From Streptomyces spinoverrucosus (GTDB taxonomy: Bacteria > Actinomycetota > Actinomycetes > Streptomycetales > Streptomycetaceae): 64,000 nucleotides of DNA. The position numbers and the translations under genes are program-made. The stretch covers positions 32,350 to 96,349 of the forward strand of contig NZ_BJND01000043.1 in the NCBI RefSeq assembly GCF_006539505.1, read 5' to 3'. This document shows positions 25,662 through 36,038 of this stretch, in pieces. How positions within the stretch are numbered: the first letter of the stretch is position 1; every line of letters starts with the position of its first letter. The notes beneath the pieces were generated by a model. It was not told where the DNA came from. It searched no databases and worked only from the letters and a program-made list of their open reading frames with translations.

Positions 25662-26548
25662 GAGGGCAGGCTAGCCCGCAGCCGACGGGCCATCTCCAGC
25701 TGCCCGTCGTCCAGCGGTCGCCCGTCCTCGATGTCCCACAGGGCGTTCTGCAGCAGCCGCCCGAGCGTCCACGCCCGTGCCCGTTCCCGGTCCAGACCCA
25801 TGACGTCGGTCATCGCGTCGAACCGCCAGCGGACCTCCTCGGCGTCGAAGCGGTTGTCGAGGGCGGGCCACAGCTCGAATCCGGGGTCACCGGCGAGCGG
25901 CTTGGGGTCGATGGCGAGCCAGGGGGCGCGGTCGGAGGCGAGGACGTTCTCGAAGTGCAGGTCCCAGTGCAGCAGCCGGTCCCCCGGCTCGTCCACGACC
26001 TCCCGTACGGCGGCGGCGCAGTCGGCGAGCAGACGGCGGGCCTCGGGATCCGGGACCCGCTCCAGCGCCCCCGGCGTCCGCTGAAGCATCGCCCGCGCGA
26101 TGTCACCGAGCCGGCGCATGCCCGCAGGGGCCGGTACGGAGGTCAGATGGGCCAGCAGTCGGGCGATGACCAGCACGCCCTCGCGGGAGTCGGGCACGTG
26201 GGACAGCATCCGGGCAGGGTCGAGGCGTTCGAGGAGCATCGTGCCGGTGTCCGGGTCGTGGTCCAGCAGCCGTACCGCCCCGTCGCCGTCCCACACGCGC
26301 AGGGCCACCGGCTCGCCCTCGCTCTCGTCGTCGAGCAGCTGCAGCTTCAGCGCCGCGCGCGTGCCGTCCGCCCGGACGACCGGCAGGACCAGCGCGCACA
26401 TGCCGTACATGGACGGCCCGTCGATCCGCAGCTCCCAGCGGTCCAGGAAACCGTCCACCAGCTGCGGCAGTCCGGCGATGAAGGCGCGGCCCTCCTCGCC
26501 GTTGTACATCGCCTGGGACTCCGCCAGCTCCCTCGGAATCTCGATCAC
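25658..26548 (-). CDS. Aminoglycoside/hydroxyurea phosphotransferase-family kinase
   Basis: A 296-residue protein-kinase-like phosphotransferase related to APH(6)/hydroxyurea kinases. The catalytic loop is LLHWDLHFENVLAS (about 185-198), and the metal-binding Asp follows in LAIDPKPLAGDPGFEL. The usual loop reads HGDLH, so Trp replaces Gly here as in this subfamily. The GTG at 26548 has AGGG about 9 nt upstream. Coupled to the GNAT gene. It might modify an antibiotic or a metabolite; resistance is not shown by sequence. Confidence 0.85.
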   Translation of the reverse strand: MIEIPRELAESQAMYNGEEGRAFIAGLPQLVDGFLDRWELRIDGPSMYGMCALVLPVVRADGTRAALKLQLLDDESEGEPVALRVWDGDGAVRLLDHDPDTGTMLLERLDPARMLSHVPDSREGVLVIARLLAHLTSVPAPAGMRRLGDIARAMLQRTPGALERVPDPEARRLLADCAAAVREVVDEPGDRLLHWDLHFENVLASDRAPWLAIDPKPLAGDPGFELWPALDNRFDAEEVRWRFDAMTDVMGLDRERARAWTLGRLLQNALWDIEDGRPLDDGQLEMARRLRASLPS

Positions 26549-26688
26549 AAAAGAGACCCTATGGACAGACGCGCGCCGACTCGACCCAATTTCCCGGCAG
26601 CATCCGGCACGCATTCCAGCGACACCCGGCCCCAGAACGACGAAATCCGAAGGAGACAGCCCCCGCGGCCACGGGTAACGTCCCGGCC

Positions 26689-28095
26689 ATGAGCAGCTCG
26701 GCAAGCAGCGTCGTGAACGGCGGCGTCTCCTTCTGGTACGCCCAGGAAGGCTTCCCCGCCCCCGGGGAGCCCCTCTCGGGTGACGCGTCCGCAGACGTCG
26801 TGATCGTGGGCGGCGGCTACACGGGACTGTGGACGGCGTACTACCTGAAGAAGGCCGCGCCCTTCCTCCGCATCACGGTCCTGGAGCAGAAGTTCTGCGG
26901 CTACGGCGCCTCCGGCCGCAACGGCGGCTGGCTGTACAACGGCATCGCGGGCCGCGACCGGTACGCGCGCGTGCACGGCCACGAGGCCGCCGTACGGCTC
27001 CAGCGGGCCATGAACGACACCGTCGACGAGGTGATCAGGGCCGCCCAGGAGGAGGGCATCGACGCCGACATCCACAAGGGTGGCGTCCTCGAAGTCGCCT
27101 GCACCCCGGCTCAGCTGGCCCGACTGAAGGCCTTCCACGAGCACGAGCTGTCGTACGGCGAGAAGGACCGCGAGCTGTACGGCGCCCGCGAGACCGCCGA
27201 GCGGATCAGGGTGGCCCACGCGGTCGGCTCCTCCTGGACGCCGCACGGGGCCCGGATCCACCCGGTGAAGCTGGTGACGGGCCTCGCGCGGGCCGTGGAG
27301 GCGCTGGGCGTGACCATCCACGAGTCGACGCCGGTGACGGAGATCCGCCCGAAGCACGCGGTCACCCCGTACGGCACGGTCCGCGCGCCCTACGTGCTGC
27401 GCTGCACCGAGGGCTTCACTGCGTCCCTGAAGGGCTTCAAGCGCACCTGGCTGCCCATGAACTCCTCCATGATCGCGACCGAGCCGCTCACCGAGGAGCA
27501 GTGGGAGTCGGTGGGCTGGGCGGGCCGCGAGACGCTCGGCGACATGGCCCACGCCTACATGTACGCCCAGCGCACCGCCGACGGCCGCATCGCGCTCGGC
27601 GGGCGCGGAGTGCCGTACCGCTTCGGCTCCCGCACCGACAACGACGGCCGCACCCAGGAGACGACGATCGAGGCGCTGCGGGAGATCCTGGAGCGCTTCT
27701 TCCCGTCCCTGACCGGCGTCCGCATCGCACACGCCTGGTCCGGCGTCCTCGGCGTGCCCCGCGACTGGTGCGCCACGGTCACCCTGGACCGCGCCACGGG
27801 CCTCGGCTGGGCGGGTGGTTACGTCGGCTCCGGCGTCGCCACCGCCAACCTCGCCGCCCGCACCCTGCGCGATCTGGTCCGGCTGGACTCCGGCCAGGGC
27901 ACCCGCACGGACCTGACGGATCTGCCCTGGGTCGACCACAAGGTCCGCAAGTGGGAGCCGGAGCCACTGCGCTGGCTGGGCGTCCACGGCATGTACGCCA
28001 CCTACCGCACCGCCGACCGCCGCGAACTCACCACGCACAGCGCCGAGTCCTCCCGGCTGGCCCGACTGGCGGACCGGGTGGCCGGACGGCACTGA
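26689..28095 (+). CDS. DadA/PuuB-type FAD-dependent amine oxidase
   Basis: A 468-residue DAO-family flavoprotein. The FAD motif VVIVGGGYTGLWTAYYLKK starts near residue 38, the acidic residue follows in VLEQKFCGYGASGRNGGW, and the C-terminal segment is GLGWAGGYVGSGVATANLA. The layout, with an N-terminal SFWYAQE stretch before the FAD motif, resembles gamma-glutamylputrescine oxidase and related amine or imino-acid oxidases. The exact substrate is unknown. ATG at 26689; divergent from the phosphotransferase. Confidence 0.85.
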   Translation: MSSSASSVVNGGVSFWYAQEGFPAPGEPLSGDASADVVIVGGGYTGLWTAYYLKKAAPFLRITVLEQKFCGYGASGRNGGWLYNGIAGRDRYARVHGHEAAVRLQRAMNDTVDEVIRAAQEEGIDADIHKGGVLEVACTPAQLARLKAFHEHELSYGEKDRELYGARETAERIRVAHAVGSSWTPHGARIHPVKLVTGLARAVEALGVTIHESTPVTEIRPKHAVTPYGTVRAPYVLRCTEGFTASLKGFKRTWLPMNSSMIATEPLTEEQWESVGWAGRETLGDMAHAYMYAQRTADGRIALGGRGVPYRFGSRTDNDGRTQETTIEALREILERFFPSLTGVRIAHAWSGVLGVPRDWCATVTLDRATGLGWAGGYVGSGVATANLAARTLRDLVRLDSGQGTRTDLTDLPWVDHKVRKWEPEPLRWLGVHGMYATYRTADRRELTTHSAESSRLARLADRVAGRH

Positions 28096-28123
28096 ACCGG
28101 GCCGGGGGTCCCGGAGAAATGAG

Positions 28124-28197
28124 AGCCCCCTGTCGGATTCGAACCGACGACCTTCGCTTTACAAGAGCGGCGCTCTGACCAGCTGAGCTAAGGAGGC
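28124..28197 (-). tRNA. tRNA-Thr (anticodon TGT)
   Basis: The 74-nt molecule folds as a cloverleaf. The acceptor stem GCCTCCT pairs with AGGGGGC, the D arm contains AGCTCAGCTGG, the anticodon loop CTTGTAA gives TGT, and the T arm contains GGTTCGAATCC. CCA is not encoded. Confidence 0.95.
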
Positions 28198-28339
28198 CTG
28201 CACGCGCGTGTGACTGCGTGCTCGTGCAGTGTACCCAGGTCGCGCCCCTGCCCTGTCGAAAATTTCCGCGAAGTTCACAGTGGCCGGGGTACTGACAGAA
28301 CACGTGAACGCGGGGTACCGTCCTGACCCAGTTCGCACG

Positions 28340-28355
28340 TGTGGACTAAACCAAC
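28340..28355 (+). promoter_or_regulatory. DasR-responsive element (dre) upstream of msiK
   Basis: TGTGGACTAAACCAAC keeps the core TGG.CTA.ACCA of the dre consensus (about 10-11 of 16 identities, more with allowed variants). It lies 59 bp upstream of the msiK start. DasR control of msiK is known in S. coelicolor (from memory). Confidence 0.65.
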
Positions 28356-28414
28356 CACCTTCCTACAACGGATCGTCCGGCACGTTCCTGCCGGTAGAAG
28401 GGGGCCCATTCACC

Positions 28415-29503
<1,089 letters not shown>

Positions 29504-29565
29504 GCCGCCCGGCGGCCGATCCGGCTCACGAAACACACAACCGGGGTAATTCACCCAGGTTGACG

Positions 29566-29600
29566 AAAAGGGCCCCGCAGCCTTGCCGCGGGGCCCTTTT
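29566..29600 (+). terminator. Hairpin terminator after msiK
   Basis: A perfect 13-bp stem (29566-29578 with 29588-29600) and 9-nt loop, ending in TTTTCTT, lies 62 bp beyond the msiK stop codon. Confidence 0.9.
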
Positions 29601-29739
29601 CTTGTCGACAAATACCCCGGCACACTGGGCCATTTCGAGCAACGTACGTCAACCCCGTACCCAGAAAAGGCCGCCACTTCATCACCCGAACCGGTGACCA
29701 AATGTCGCCAAATCATTACCGGGCGCTACCCTCACTCGC

Positions 29740-30195
29740 GTGAAGCACTCCATCACCTCACAGACGCGACGCGGCCAGGGCCCCGCCCGCCGGATCGGCC
29801 GCTCCCTCGCCCTCGTTCTGCCCGTCGTCCTGGTGCTCTCCGGGACTCTCGCGGTCACGCGGGTCAACTGGTCGGGAGACCCCGAGAACTCGGTGCTCAC
29901 CGCCGCGGACGTCTCGACCTCCGGCACCAACGCCCACGCGGCACCGCGCGCCCCGCACGTGGTGCTGCTCGACCAGCTGATGGCCGAGCTCCAGGCAACC
30001 AACCCGGGCGTCGCCCTCACCCACCTCCAGGAGGCGGTGAACGAGCGCCCCTCCCTGGCTCGCCACTGCTCCTCCATCGCCCGCGCCCTGGGCCGCGCCG
30101 CGGTCCGCATCTACGGCCCCACCCGCGCCCAGTCCTACGCCCGCCCCGTCTGCGACACCTCGTTCGCCTCGGGCGTCCTGGCAGCCCACGGCTGA
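29740..30195 (+). CDS. Secreted or membrane-anchored hypothetical protein
   Basis: A 151-residue protein with a basic N terminus and one hydrophobic segment (about 22-39, LALVLPVVLVLSGTLAV), then a soluble part. It ends in RHCSSIARALGRAAVRIYG and YARPVCDTSFASGVLAAHG, with two cysteines that could pair outside the cell. I do not recognise the family. The GTG at 29740 was used. It lies between msiK and the nucleotidyltransferase and has its own terminator. Confidence 0.7.
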   Translation: MKHSITSQTRRGQGPARRIGRSLALVLPVVLVLSGTLAVTRVNWSGDPENSVLTAADVSTSGTNAHAAPRAPHVVLLDQLMAELQATNPGVALTHLQEAVNERPSLARHCSSIARALGRAAVRIYGPTRAQSYARPVCDTSFASGVLAAHG

Positions 30196-30219
30196 CCCGG
30201 GCGACAGAACCGAACCACG

Positions 30220-30261
30220 CGCGGGGCCCCGCCAGGCCGAAGGCCGAGGCGGGGCCCCGCG
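30220..30261 (+). terminator. Hairpin terminator
   Basis: A perfect 14-bp stem (30220-30233 with 30248-30261) with a 14-nt loop containing an inner GGCC repeat, 24 bp beyond the stop of the secreted hypothetical gene. Confidence 0.85.
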
Positions 30262-30340
30262 TATCCACCCGCACGACAGCAGGCCCCCACCACAGCAGGC
30301 CCCCGGCACCGCCCGGACCGGCGCCGCGTACAGTGCCGCC

Positions 30341-31072
30341 ATGACCGATCCGAACGCCGCCTCGCGCCCTGTCCAGGCCGTCATCCTGGCCGGCGGCCAG
30401 GGCTCCCGGCTGCGCCCCTACACCGACGACCGTCCCAAGCCGATGGTCGAGATCCCCGGCACGGGCACGCCGATCATCGGCCATCAGCTCGCCTGGCTCG
30501 CCGAGGAGGGCGTCACCGACGTCGTGGTCAGCTGCGGCCACCTCGCCGAGGTCCTGCAGGAGTGGCTGGACTCCGTCGACCTGCCGGTCCGCGTCACCAC
30601 CGTCGTCGAGAAGGAACCCCTCGGCCGGGGCGGCGGCCTGAAGTACGCCGCCGCCCACCTCCCGCACCCCGACCGCGCCTGGTACGCCACCAACGGCGAC
30701 ATCTGGACCCGCTTCTCGCTGCGCGACATGGCGGACTTCCACACCGAGCGCGACGCCATAGCGACCCTCGCCCTCGCCCGCCCCCGCATCCCGTGGGGCG
30801 CCGTCCAGACCGACGGCTTCGGCCACATCACGGACTTCATCGAGGCCCCGCCGTCCACCTTCGAGATCAACGCGGGCGTCTACGTCTTCTCCCCCGAGTT
30901 CGCCGCGATGCTCCCCGAGCGCGGCGACCACGAACGCACCACGTTCCCGCACCTGGCCCGCGAACGCCGCCTGGCAGGCTTCCCGATTCCCCAGGGCGCG
31001 TACTGGCGCGCCATCGACACCGCGAAGGACCTCACGGAGGCCGCGAAGGAACTGGCCGCGCTGGGCCGTTGA
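30341..31072 (+). CDS. Sugar-phosphate nucleotidyltransferase
   Basis: A 243-residue nucleotidyltransferase of the glucose-1-phosphate/mannose-1-phosphate type. The nucleotide loop VILAGGQGSRLRPYTDDRPKP starts near residue 14, the metal-binding Asp is in ATNGDIWTRF (about 120), and FEINAGVYVF follows. It activates a sugar 1-phosphate to an NDP-sugar. It lacks a C-terminal left-handed helix domain. The exact sugar cannot be read from the sequence. ATG at 30341. Confidence 0.85.
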   Translation: MTDPNAASRPVQAVILAGGQGSRLRPYTDDRPKPMVEIPGTGTPIIGHQLAWLAEEGVTDVVVSCGHLAEVLQEWLDSVDLPVRVTTVVEKEPLGRGGGLKYAAAHLPHPDRAWYATNGDIWTRFSLRDMADFHTERDAIATLALARPRIPWGAVQTDGFGHITDFIEAPPSTFEINAGVYVFSPEFAAMLPERGDHERTTFPHLARERRLAGFPIPQGAYWRAIDTAKDLTEAAKELAALGR

Positions 31073-31110
31073 CACCCCGCTCCAGCAACCGGCCCGGACG
31101 AGGGTACGCC

Positions 31111-31146
31111 GACGGGGTCCCGCGCCTCACCGTGCGGGACCCCGTC
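31111..31146. terminator. Bidirectional hairpin terminator
   Basis: A perfect 13-bp stem (31111-31123 with 31134-31146) and 10-nt loop lies between the convergent nucleotidyltransferase and DoxX genes and can serve both. A short GTACCGTC duplication follows. Confidence 0.85.
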
Positions 31147-31182
31147 GTCGTACCGTCGTACCGTCGTGCCGGAAGGGACGGC

Positions 31183-32907
31183 CTAGCCCAGCAGACCCCC
31201 CACCAGCCCGGGCTCCGACTCTCCGTCGCCGGACCCCGTGCCGCCCGTGGAGCCCGTGCCGCCCGTCGAGCCGCTTCCGCCGCCCGACGTGGGGCCGGAG
31301 CTGGTGCTCGGGGCCTCTTCCACCGGCGACGACGGTGGCGCCTGACCCGCCGTCGTGCCCTGTGTCTGACTCGGCGAGCCGCCGGTGACCGCGCCGGTGT
31401 CGCTGGTCGCACCCGGCGTGGTCGCGGTACCCGCGGTGGGTGCGGCCGAGGTCGCGCCCTGCGTCGGCGAGCTGGCCGCGGCCGACGGCGTGGTGCTGCG
31501 CCCGCGGTCGTCACCGGGCTTCGACGGCAGCGGCGAGCCGGGCAGTTCGTTGCGCGGCGCCTCGCCGGGCCCGGGGACGACCACGCGGTCGGAGTCCCGT
31601 ACCGCACCGCCGAGCAGCGAGCCGACCAGCAGCGTGAGCCCGGTGACGATCGCCGTGACGAGGGCGCCCCGGCGCAGCACGTACCGCCGCAGCTCCCAGA
31701 TGTCGGAGCGCGGGCCGAGTCGCCGCCAGGCGAGCCCGGCCAGCCGCCCGTCGATGGAGTAGACGGGCGCCCCGGCGATGATCAGCGGCGACCAGGCGGC
31801 GAGGTAGATGATGTCCGGGGCGTCGTACACCGGGACGCTCTTCCAGCTGACGGTGACGAGCAGCGCCGCGGAGAGCAGCGCCCCGCCCACCGCGGCGACC
31901 CGCTGCCAGCAGCCCAGGACCGTGAGCACGCCCACGATGACCTGCGCGAAGGCGATCACGAGCCCGGAGCCGACGGGGTGCTGGAGCGCGAACTGACGCA
32001 GCGGCTCGGCGACTTCCCAGGGGTGCAGGGTGTTGAGCCACTTGACCATGGAGCCGCGGTCGCCGCCGTCGAAGTAGACGGGGTCGCAGAGCTTGCCCAT
32101 GCCGGCGTAGATGGAGATGGCGCCGAGGAAGACGCGCAGCGGGAGCAGGACGACGCCGAGGTTCATGCGGCGGCCGGGGTAGTAGGCGTGCCGCGCGGGG
32201 TCGTCGCTCTGCCGCCGGGAGCGCGGCTCGGTGTCCTCGTCCTCCGGGTAGGCCTCCATGTCGTCGGCGTAACCGTCGTCGGCGTAGCGGTCGTCGAACC
32301 GCTCCCCGGCGTAGGGGGTTTCGTCGTACGCGCCCTCGACGGTCCGCATCGCCGGCAGCAGCCGGGTGCCGGCGCGCTCGTGGGTTCGCTGGGCGCCGAC
32401 GACGGGGGTCTCGACGGTCTGGTCGAGGTCGTCGTAGCCGTCGTAGGCCTCGTAGCCGTCGTAGCCGTCATGGCGGCCGTAACCGGCGTCGACGTCGACG
32501 CGCGGGATGACCTGGGTGGCTCCGGCGTCGACGGACGGTTCCTCCGGATGGCGGATGCCCGCACCGCGCACGGCCTGGAGCAGGCGGTGGGCGCCGGTGT
32601 CGTCGGGGGCGGACCTGCCGCTCCACACGACCGGGCGGCGGCGGGCTTCGCCGGCCTGGGCCGCTCTGCCCGCCGTACCGACGACCGGCACGCGGGGGGT
32701 GTCCTCGGTGGCGCTCAAGTGCCGTGCGACCCGCGGCGACTGGGCGCGGCGCGAGGAGGCGCCCAACTGCACGCGGAAACTCGCGTGATTGACGATGATC
32801 TGCGCCGGGTCGCTCGGCACCTTCACCATGCTCAGCGCGGGAGCGTCGTCGAATCCCGACGAGCGGTCCCCCGTGGGTGTGCGGGGTGTTCTGGTGTCCA
32901 CGCGCAT
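31183..32907 (-). CDS. DoxX-family membrane protein with long disordered arms
   Basis: A 574-residue protein. The first 250 residues are cytoplasmic and polar, with a Tyr/Asp/Gly repeat zone (DGYDGYEAYDGYDD, about 145-160) and an acidic stretch before the membrane. A four-helix DoxX domain follows (about 250-400, LPLRVFLGAISIYAGMGKLCDP). One further helix (about 425) leads to an outside Ser/Thr/Pro/Gly-rich tail of about 130 residues. Most DoxX proteins are 130-180 residues, so the arms are exceptional. The function is unknown; some DoxX proteins take part in redox defence. ATG at 32907. Confidence 0.82.
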   Translation of the reverse strand: MRVDTRTPRTPTGDRSSGFDDAPALSMVKVPSDPAQIIVNHASFRVQLGASSRRAQSPRVARHLSATEDTPRVPVVGTAGRAAQAGEARRRPVVWSGRSAPDDTGAHRLLQAVRGAGIRHPEEPSVDAGATQVIPRVDVDAGYGRHDGYDGYEAYDGYDDLDQTVETPVVGAQRTHERAGTRLLPAMRTVEGAYDETPYAGERFDDRYADDGYADDMEAYPEDEDTEPRSRRQSDDPARHAYYPGRRMNLGVVLLPLRVFLGAISIYAGMGKLCDPVYFDGGDRGSMVKWLNTLHPWEVAEPLRQFALQHPVGSGLVIAFAQVIVGVLTVLGCWQRVAAVGGALLSAALLVTVSWKSVPVYDAPDIIYLAAWSPLIIAGAPVYSIDGRLAGLAWRRLGPRSDIWELRRYVLRRGALVTAIVTGLTLLVGSLLGGAVRDSDRVVVPGPGEAPRNELPGSPLPSKPGDDRGRSTTPSAAASSPTQGATSAAPTAGTATTPGATSDTGAVTGGSPSQTQGTTAGQAPPSSPVEEAPSTSSGPTSGGGSGSTGGTGSTGGTGSGDGESEPGLVGGLLG

Positions 32908-33025
32908 CTAACCGAGTGACGTGTGTTTAGGACACTGCTTTGACCCGCCGGATCTGTCCGGACCGCGTCAAGCTTGCCCGAACCGCCCGGAATACCCCGA
33001 GCGGGTGACCCTGCCGAACGACTGT

Positions 33026-33964
33026 TCAGGCTCGCCGTCGTGCTGCCTCGTACAGCACGATCCCCGCGGCCACACCGGCGTTGAGCGACTCCGCCCCACC
33101 CGGCATCGGAATCCGCACCCGGAAGTCACAGGTCTCCCCGACCAGCCGCGAAAGACCCTTGCCCTCGCTGCCGACCACGACGACGACCGGCCCCTGAAGG
33201 GCCTCCAGCTCCCCGAGCTCGACCTCGCCGTCGGCGGCGAGCCCGACCACGACGATCCCGGCCTTCTTGTACGCCTCCAGCGCGCGCGTGAGGTTGGTGG
33301 CGCGCGCGACCGGCGTACGGGCGGCCGTACCGGCGGACGTCTTCCACGCACCGGCGGTCATCCCGGCCGCGCGCCGCTCGGGGACGACGACGCCGTGACC
33401 GCCGAACGCGGACACGGACCGCACGACCGCACCGAGGTTGCGCGGGTCGGTCACCCCGTCCAGGGCGACGATCAGCGGGTCCTCGCCCTCGTCCGCGGCG
33501 GCTTCGGCGAGGTCCTCGGGGTGCGCATACTCGTACGGCGGCACCTGCAGGACCAGCCCCTGGTGGTTGAGCCCGTTGGTCATCCGGTCCAGCTCGGGGC
33601 GCGGTGCCTCCATGAGGTTGATGCCGCCGCGCTCGGCCGCGAGCTGCAGCGCCTCGCGGACCCGCTCGTCGTTGTCGATGAACTGCTGGACGTACAGCGT
33701 GGACGCGGGCACGCCCTCGCGCAGCGCCTCGACGACCGGGTTGCGCCCGACGACCAGCTCGGACGTCCCCTTGCCGCCACGGCGCTGGGGCGCACGGCCC
33801 TGCGCGCGCCGCGTCTTCGCGGCGGCGGCACGCTGCTTGGCGTGGCCCTTGCGCATCTCGGCGGGGGGCGTCGGCCCCTTGCCCTCGAGGGACCGGCGCC
33901 GCTTGCCGCCGCTGCCGACCTGCGCGCCCTTCTTGCCGGACATGCGGCGGTTGTTCGCGGCCAT
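33026..33964 (-). CDS. rlmB: 23S rRNA (guanosine-2'-O-)-methyltransferase RlmB
   Basis: A 312-residue SpoU/TrmH-type (SPOUT) methyltransferase. A basic N-terminal extension of about 75 residues precedes the RNA-binding substrate domain (VVGRNPVVEALREG). The knotted catalytic domain has DGVTDPRNLGAVVRSVSAFG (motif 1), GSEGKGLSR (motif 2) and IPMPGGAESLNAGVAAGIVLYE (motif 3). It methylates G2251 of 23S rRNA in E. coli. ATG at 33964. It lies 95 bp downstream of cysS on the same strand. Confidence 0.93.
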   Translation of the reverse strand: MAANNRRMSGKKGAQVGSGGKRRRSLEGKGPTPPAEMRKGHAKQRAAAAKTRRAQGRAPQRRGGKGTSELVVGRNPVVEALREGVPASTLYVQQFIDNDERVREALQLAAERGGINLMEAPRPELDRMTNGLNHQGLVLQVPPYEYAHPEDLAEAAADEGEDPLIVALDGVTDPRNLGAVVRSVSAFGGHGVVVPERRAAGMTAGAWKTSAGTAARTPVARATNLTRALEAYKKAGIVVVGLAADGEVELGELEALQGPVVVVVGSEGKGLSRLVGETCDFRVRIPMPGGAESLNAGVAAGIVLYEAARRRA

Positions 33965-34059
33965 GACCTACCTGTCTGTGGTGAGTACGTACGTCTATGA
34001 AGTGTGCCGCCCGGTTCCTGTGGGCGGCACATCGAATGTGCCGTTGCCTCGGCTTCCGC

Positions 34060-35460
34060 TCAGCGCGGGCCGAGGCTCCAGCGCGGTCCGTGCGGGCTGT
34101 CCTCGATGACGAGCCCGGACTGCTTGAGCTGGTCGCGGATGGCGTCGGCGGTGGCCCAGTCCTTGCGGGAGCGGGCCGCCTCACGCTGGTCCAGGACGAG
34201 GCGTACGAGGCTGTCGACCACCCCGTGCAGATCGTCGCTGCGGTCGCCCTCACCGGCCCAGTGCGCGTCCAGCGGGTCCAGGCCGAGGACGCCGAGCATG
34301 GCTCGCACCTCGGCGAGGCGGGCGACCGCGCCCTCCTTGTCGTCGGCGGCCAGGGCGCTGTTGCCCTGCCGGACCGTGTTGTGCACGACCGCCAGGGCCT
34401 GCGGCACGCCCAGGTCGTCGTCCATCGCCTCGGCGAAGGCGGGCGGCACCTCGGCGGCGGGCTCGACCGGACCGCCGGCCAGCTCCACCACGCGCTGCAC
34501 GAACCCCTCGATCCGCGCGAACGCCGACTCGGCCTCGCGCAGGGCCTCCTCGCTGTACTCGATCATCGAGCGGTAGTGCGGGGTGCCCAGGTAGTAGCGG
34601 AGCACGATCGGGCGCCAGTGCTTGACCATCTCGGACACGAGCACGGAGTTGCCGAGCGACTTGGACATCTTCTCGCCGCTCATGGTGACCCAGGCGTTGT
34701 GCAGCCAGTACTGGGCGAAGTCGTCGCCGTAAGCCTTGGCCTGGGCGATCTCGTTCTCGTGGTGCGGGAAGACCAGGTCCAGGCCGCCGCCGTGGATGTC
34801 GAAGGCGCTGCCCAGGTACTTGTGCGCCATGGCCGAGCACTCCAGGTGCCAGCCGGGGCGCCCGCGGCCCCACGGGGTCTCCCAGTCGGGCTCGCCGGGC
34901 TTGGAGGCCTTCCACATGGCGAAGTCGCGCGGGTCGCGCTTGCCGGTGATGCCCTCCTCGGTGGGCTGGCGCATCTCTTCCAGGTCCTGCCGGGACAGCT
35001 CCAGGTAGGCGGGCCAGGACCGTACGTCGAAGTAGACGCTGCCGTCGGCCTCGTAGGCGTGCCCGCGCTCGATGAGGCCGCGCATCATCTCGACCATCTC
35101 GGTGATGTGGCCGGTGGCGCGCGGCTCGTACGTCGGCGGCAGGCAGCCGAGCGCGCGGTAACCGTCGTCGAACGCGCGCTCGTTGTCGTACCCGATGGAC
35201 CACCAGGGGCGGTCCTGCTCGCTCGCCTTCTGGATGATCTTGTCGTCGATGTCGGTGACGTTGCGGATGAACGTCACCTCGTAGCCGCGGTACGCGAACC
35301 AGCGGCGCAGGATGTCGAAGTTGAGCCCCGAGCGGATGTGCCCGATGTGCGGGGCCGCCTGCACGGTGGCACCACACAGGTAGATCGAGACACAACCCGG
35401 CTTGAGCGGGGTGAAGTCACGGATCTGCCGGGCGCTGGTGTCGTACAGGCGAATAGTCAC
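34060..35460 (-). CDS. cysS: Cysteinyl-tRNA synthetase
   Basis: A 466-residue class I synthetase that charges tRNA-Cys. The HIGH motif is PHIGHIRS (about 38), the zinc-binding cysteine is in LCGATV (about 29), and KMSKSLGN is near 268. The C-terminal helical domain is complete. Two GTG codons in a row (35463 and 35460) could start it; 35460 gives the usual MTIRLYDT opening. It is followed by rlmB and preceded by ispF on the same strand. Confidence 0.96.
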   Translation of the reverse strand: MTIRLYDTSARQIRDFTPLKPGCVSIYLCGATVQAAPHIGHIRSGLNFDILRRWFAYRGYEVTFIRNVTDIDDKIIQKASEQDRPWWSIGYDNERAFDDGYRALGCLPPTYEPRATGHITEMVEMMRGLIERGHAYEADGSVYFDVRSWPAYLELSRQDLEEMRQPTEEGITGKRDPRDFAMWKASKPGEPDWETPWGRGRPGWHLECSAMAHKYLGSAFDIHGGGLDLVFPHHENEIAQAKAYGDDFAQYWLHNAWVTMSGEKMSKSLGNSVLVSEMVKHWRPIVLRYYLGTPHYRSMIEYSEEALREAESAFARIEGFVQRVVELAGGPVEPAAEVPPAFAEAMDDDLGVPQALAVVHNTVRQGNSALAADDKEGAVARLAEVRAMLGVLGLDPLDAHWAGEGDRSDDLHGVVDSLVRLVLDQREAARSRKDWATADAIRDQLKQSGLVIEDSPHGPRWSLGPR

Positions 35461-35546
35461 CACTCCAGGGTAGTGGGCCGGGGGCTGTGCCTCGTGCCCC
35501 CTGTGGACAAGCCGCGTCTATTCGTGACGTTCCCTTCAAGATGCGG

Positions 35547-36038
35547 TCAGCCGACCCGCACCACCAGGGCCGTCGCCACCGCCATCAGCCCTTCCTCGCG
35601 CCCCGGGAAGCCGAGCCCGTCCGTGGTGGCCCCGGACACGGACACCGGTGCCCCGGCCGCCTCCGACAGGACCTTCTGGGCCTCGTCCCGGCGCTTGCCG
35701 ATCTTCGGGCGGGGCCCGACGACCTGCACCGCGATGTTGCCGATCCGGAAGCCCGCCTCACGCACGATCCGCGCGGCCTCGGTCAGCAGCGCCACGCCCG
35801 ACGCGCCGGACCACTCCGGCCGCCCGGTGCCGAAGTGCTGGCCCAGGTCACCGAGCCCGGCGGCGGAGAACAGCGCGTTGCACGCGGCGTGCGCCACGAC
35901 GTCCGCGTCGGAGTGCCCGGCCAGGCCCGGCCCCTCGCCCTCCCACTTCAGGCCGGCGCACCACAGCTCGCGGCCCGCCTCGAAGGCGTGGATGTCGGTG
36001 CCGATGCCGACCTGCGGAAGCGGCGTCTCAGAAGCCAT
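35547..36038 (-). CDS. ispF: 2-C-methyl-D-erythritol 2,4-cyclodiphosphate synthase
   Basis: A 163-residue enzyme of the MEP isoprenoid pathway that cyclises CDP-methylerythritol 2-phosphate with loss of CMP. The zinc-binding GIGTDIHAF (Asp and His) is at the N terminus, with GHSDADVVAHA and the C-terminal TTDGLGFPGREEG. Its start overlaps the 3' end of ispD by 11 bp, so the two are cotranscribed. Confidence 0.95.
   Translation of the reverse strand: MASETPLPQVGIGTDIHAFEAGRELWCAGLKWEGEGPGLAGHSDADVVAHAACNALFSAAGLGDLGQHFGTGRPEWSGASGVALLTEAARIVREAGFRIGNIAVQVVGPRPKIGKRRDEAQKVLSEAAGAPVSVSGATTDGLGFPGREEGLMAVATALVVRVG

Noticed and set aside
28028..28303. A 91-codon open frame across the tRNA-Thr gene
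   Set aside because: It reads through a clear tRNA; the GQSAALVKRRSSVRIRQGA-type translation is a familiar artefact of tRNA genes.
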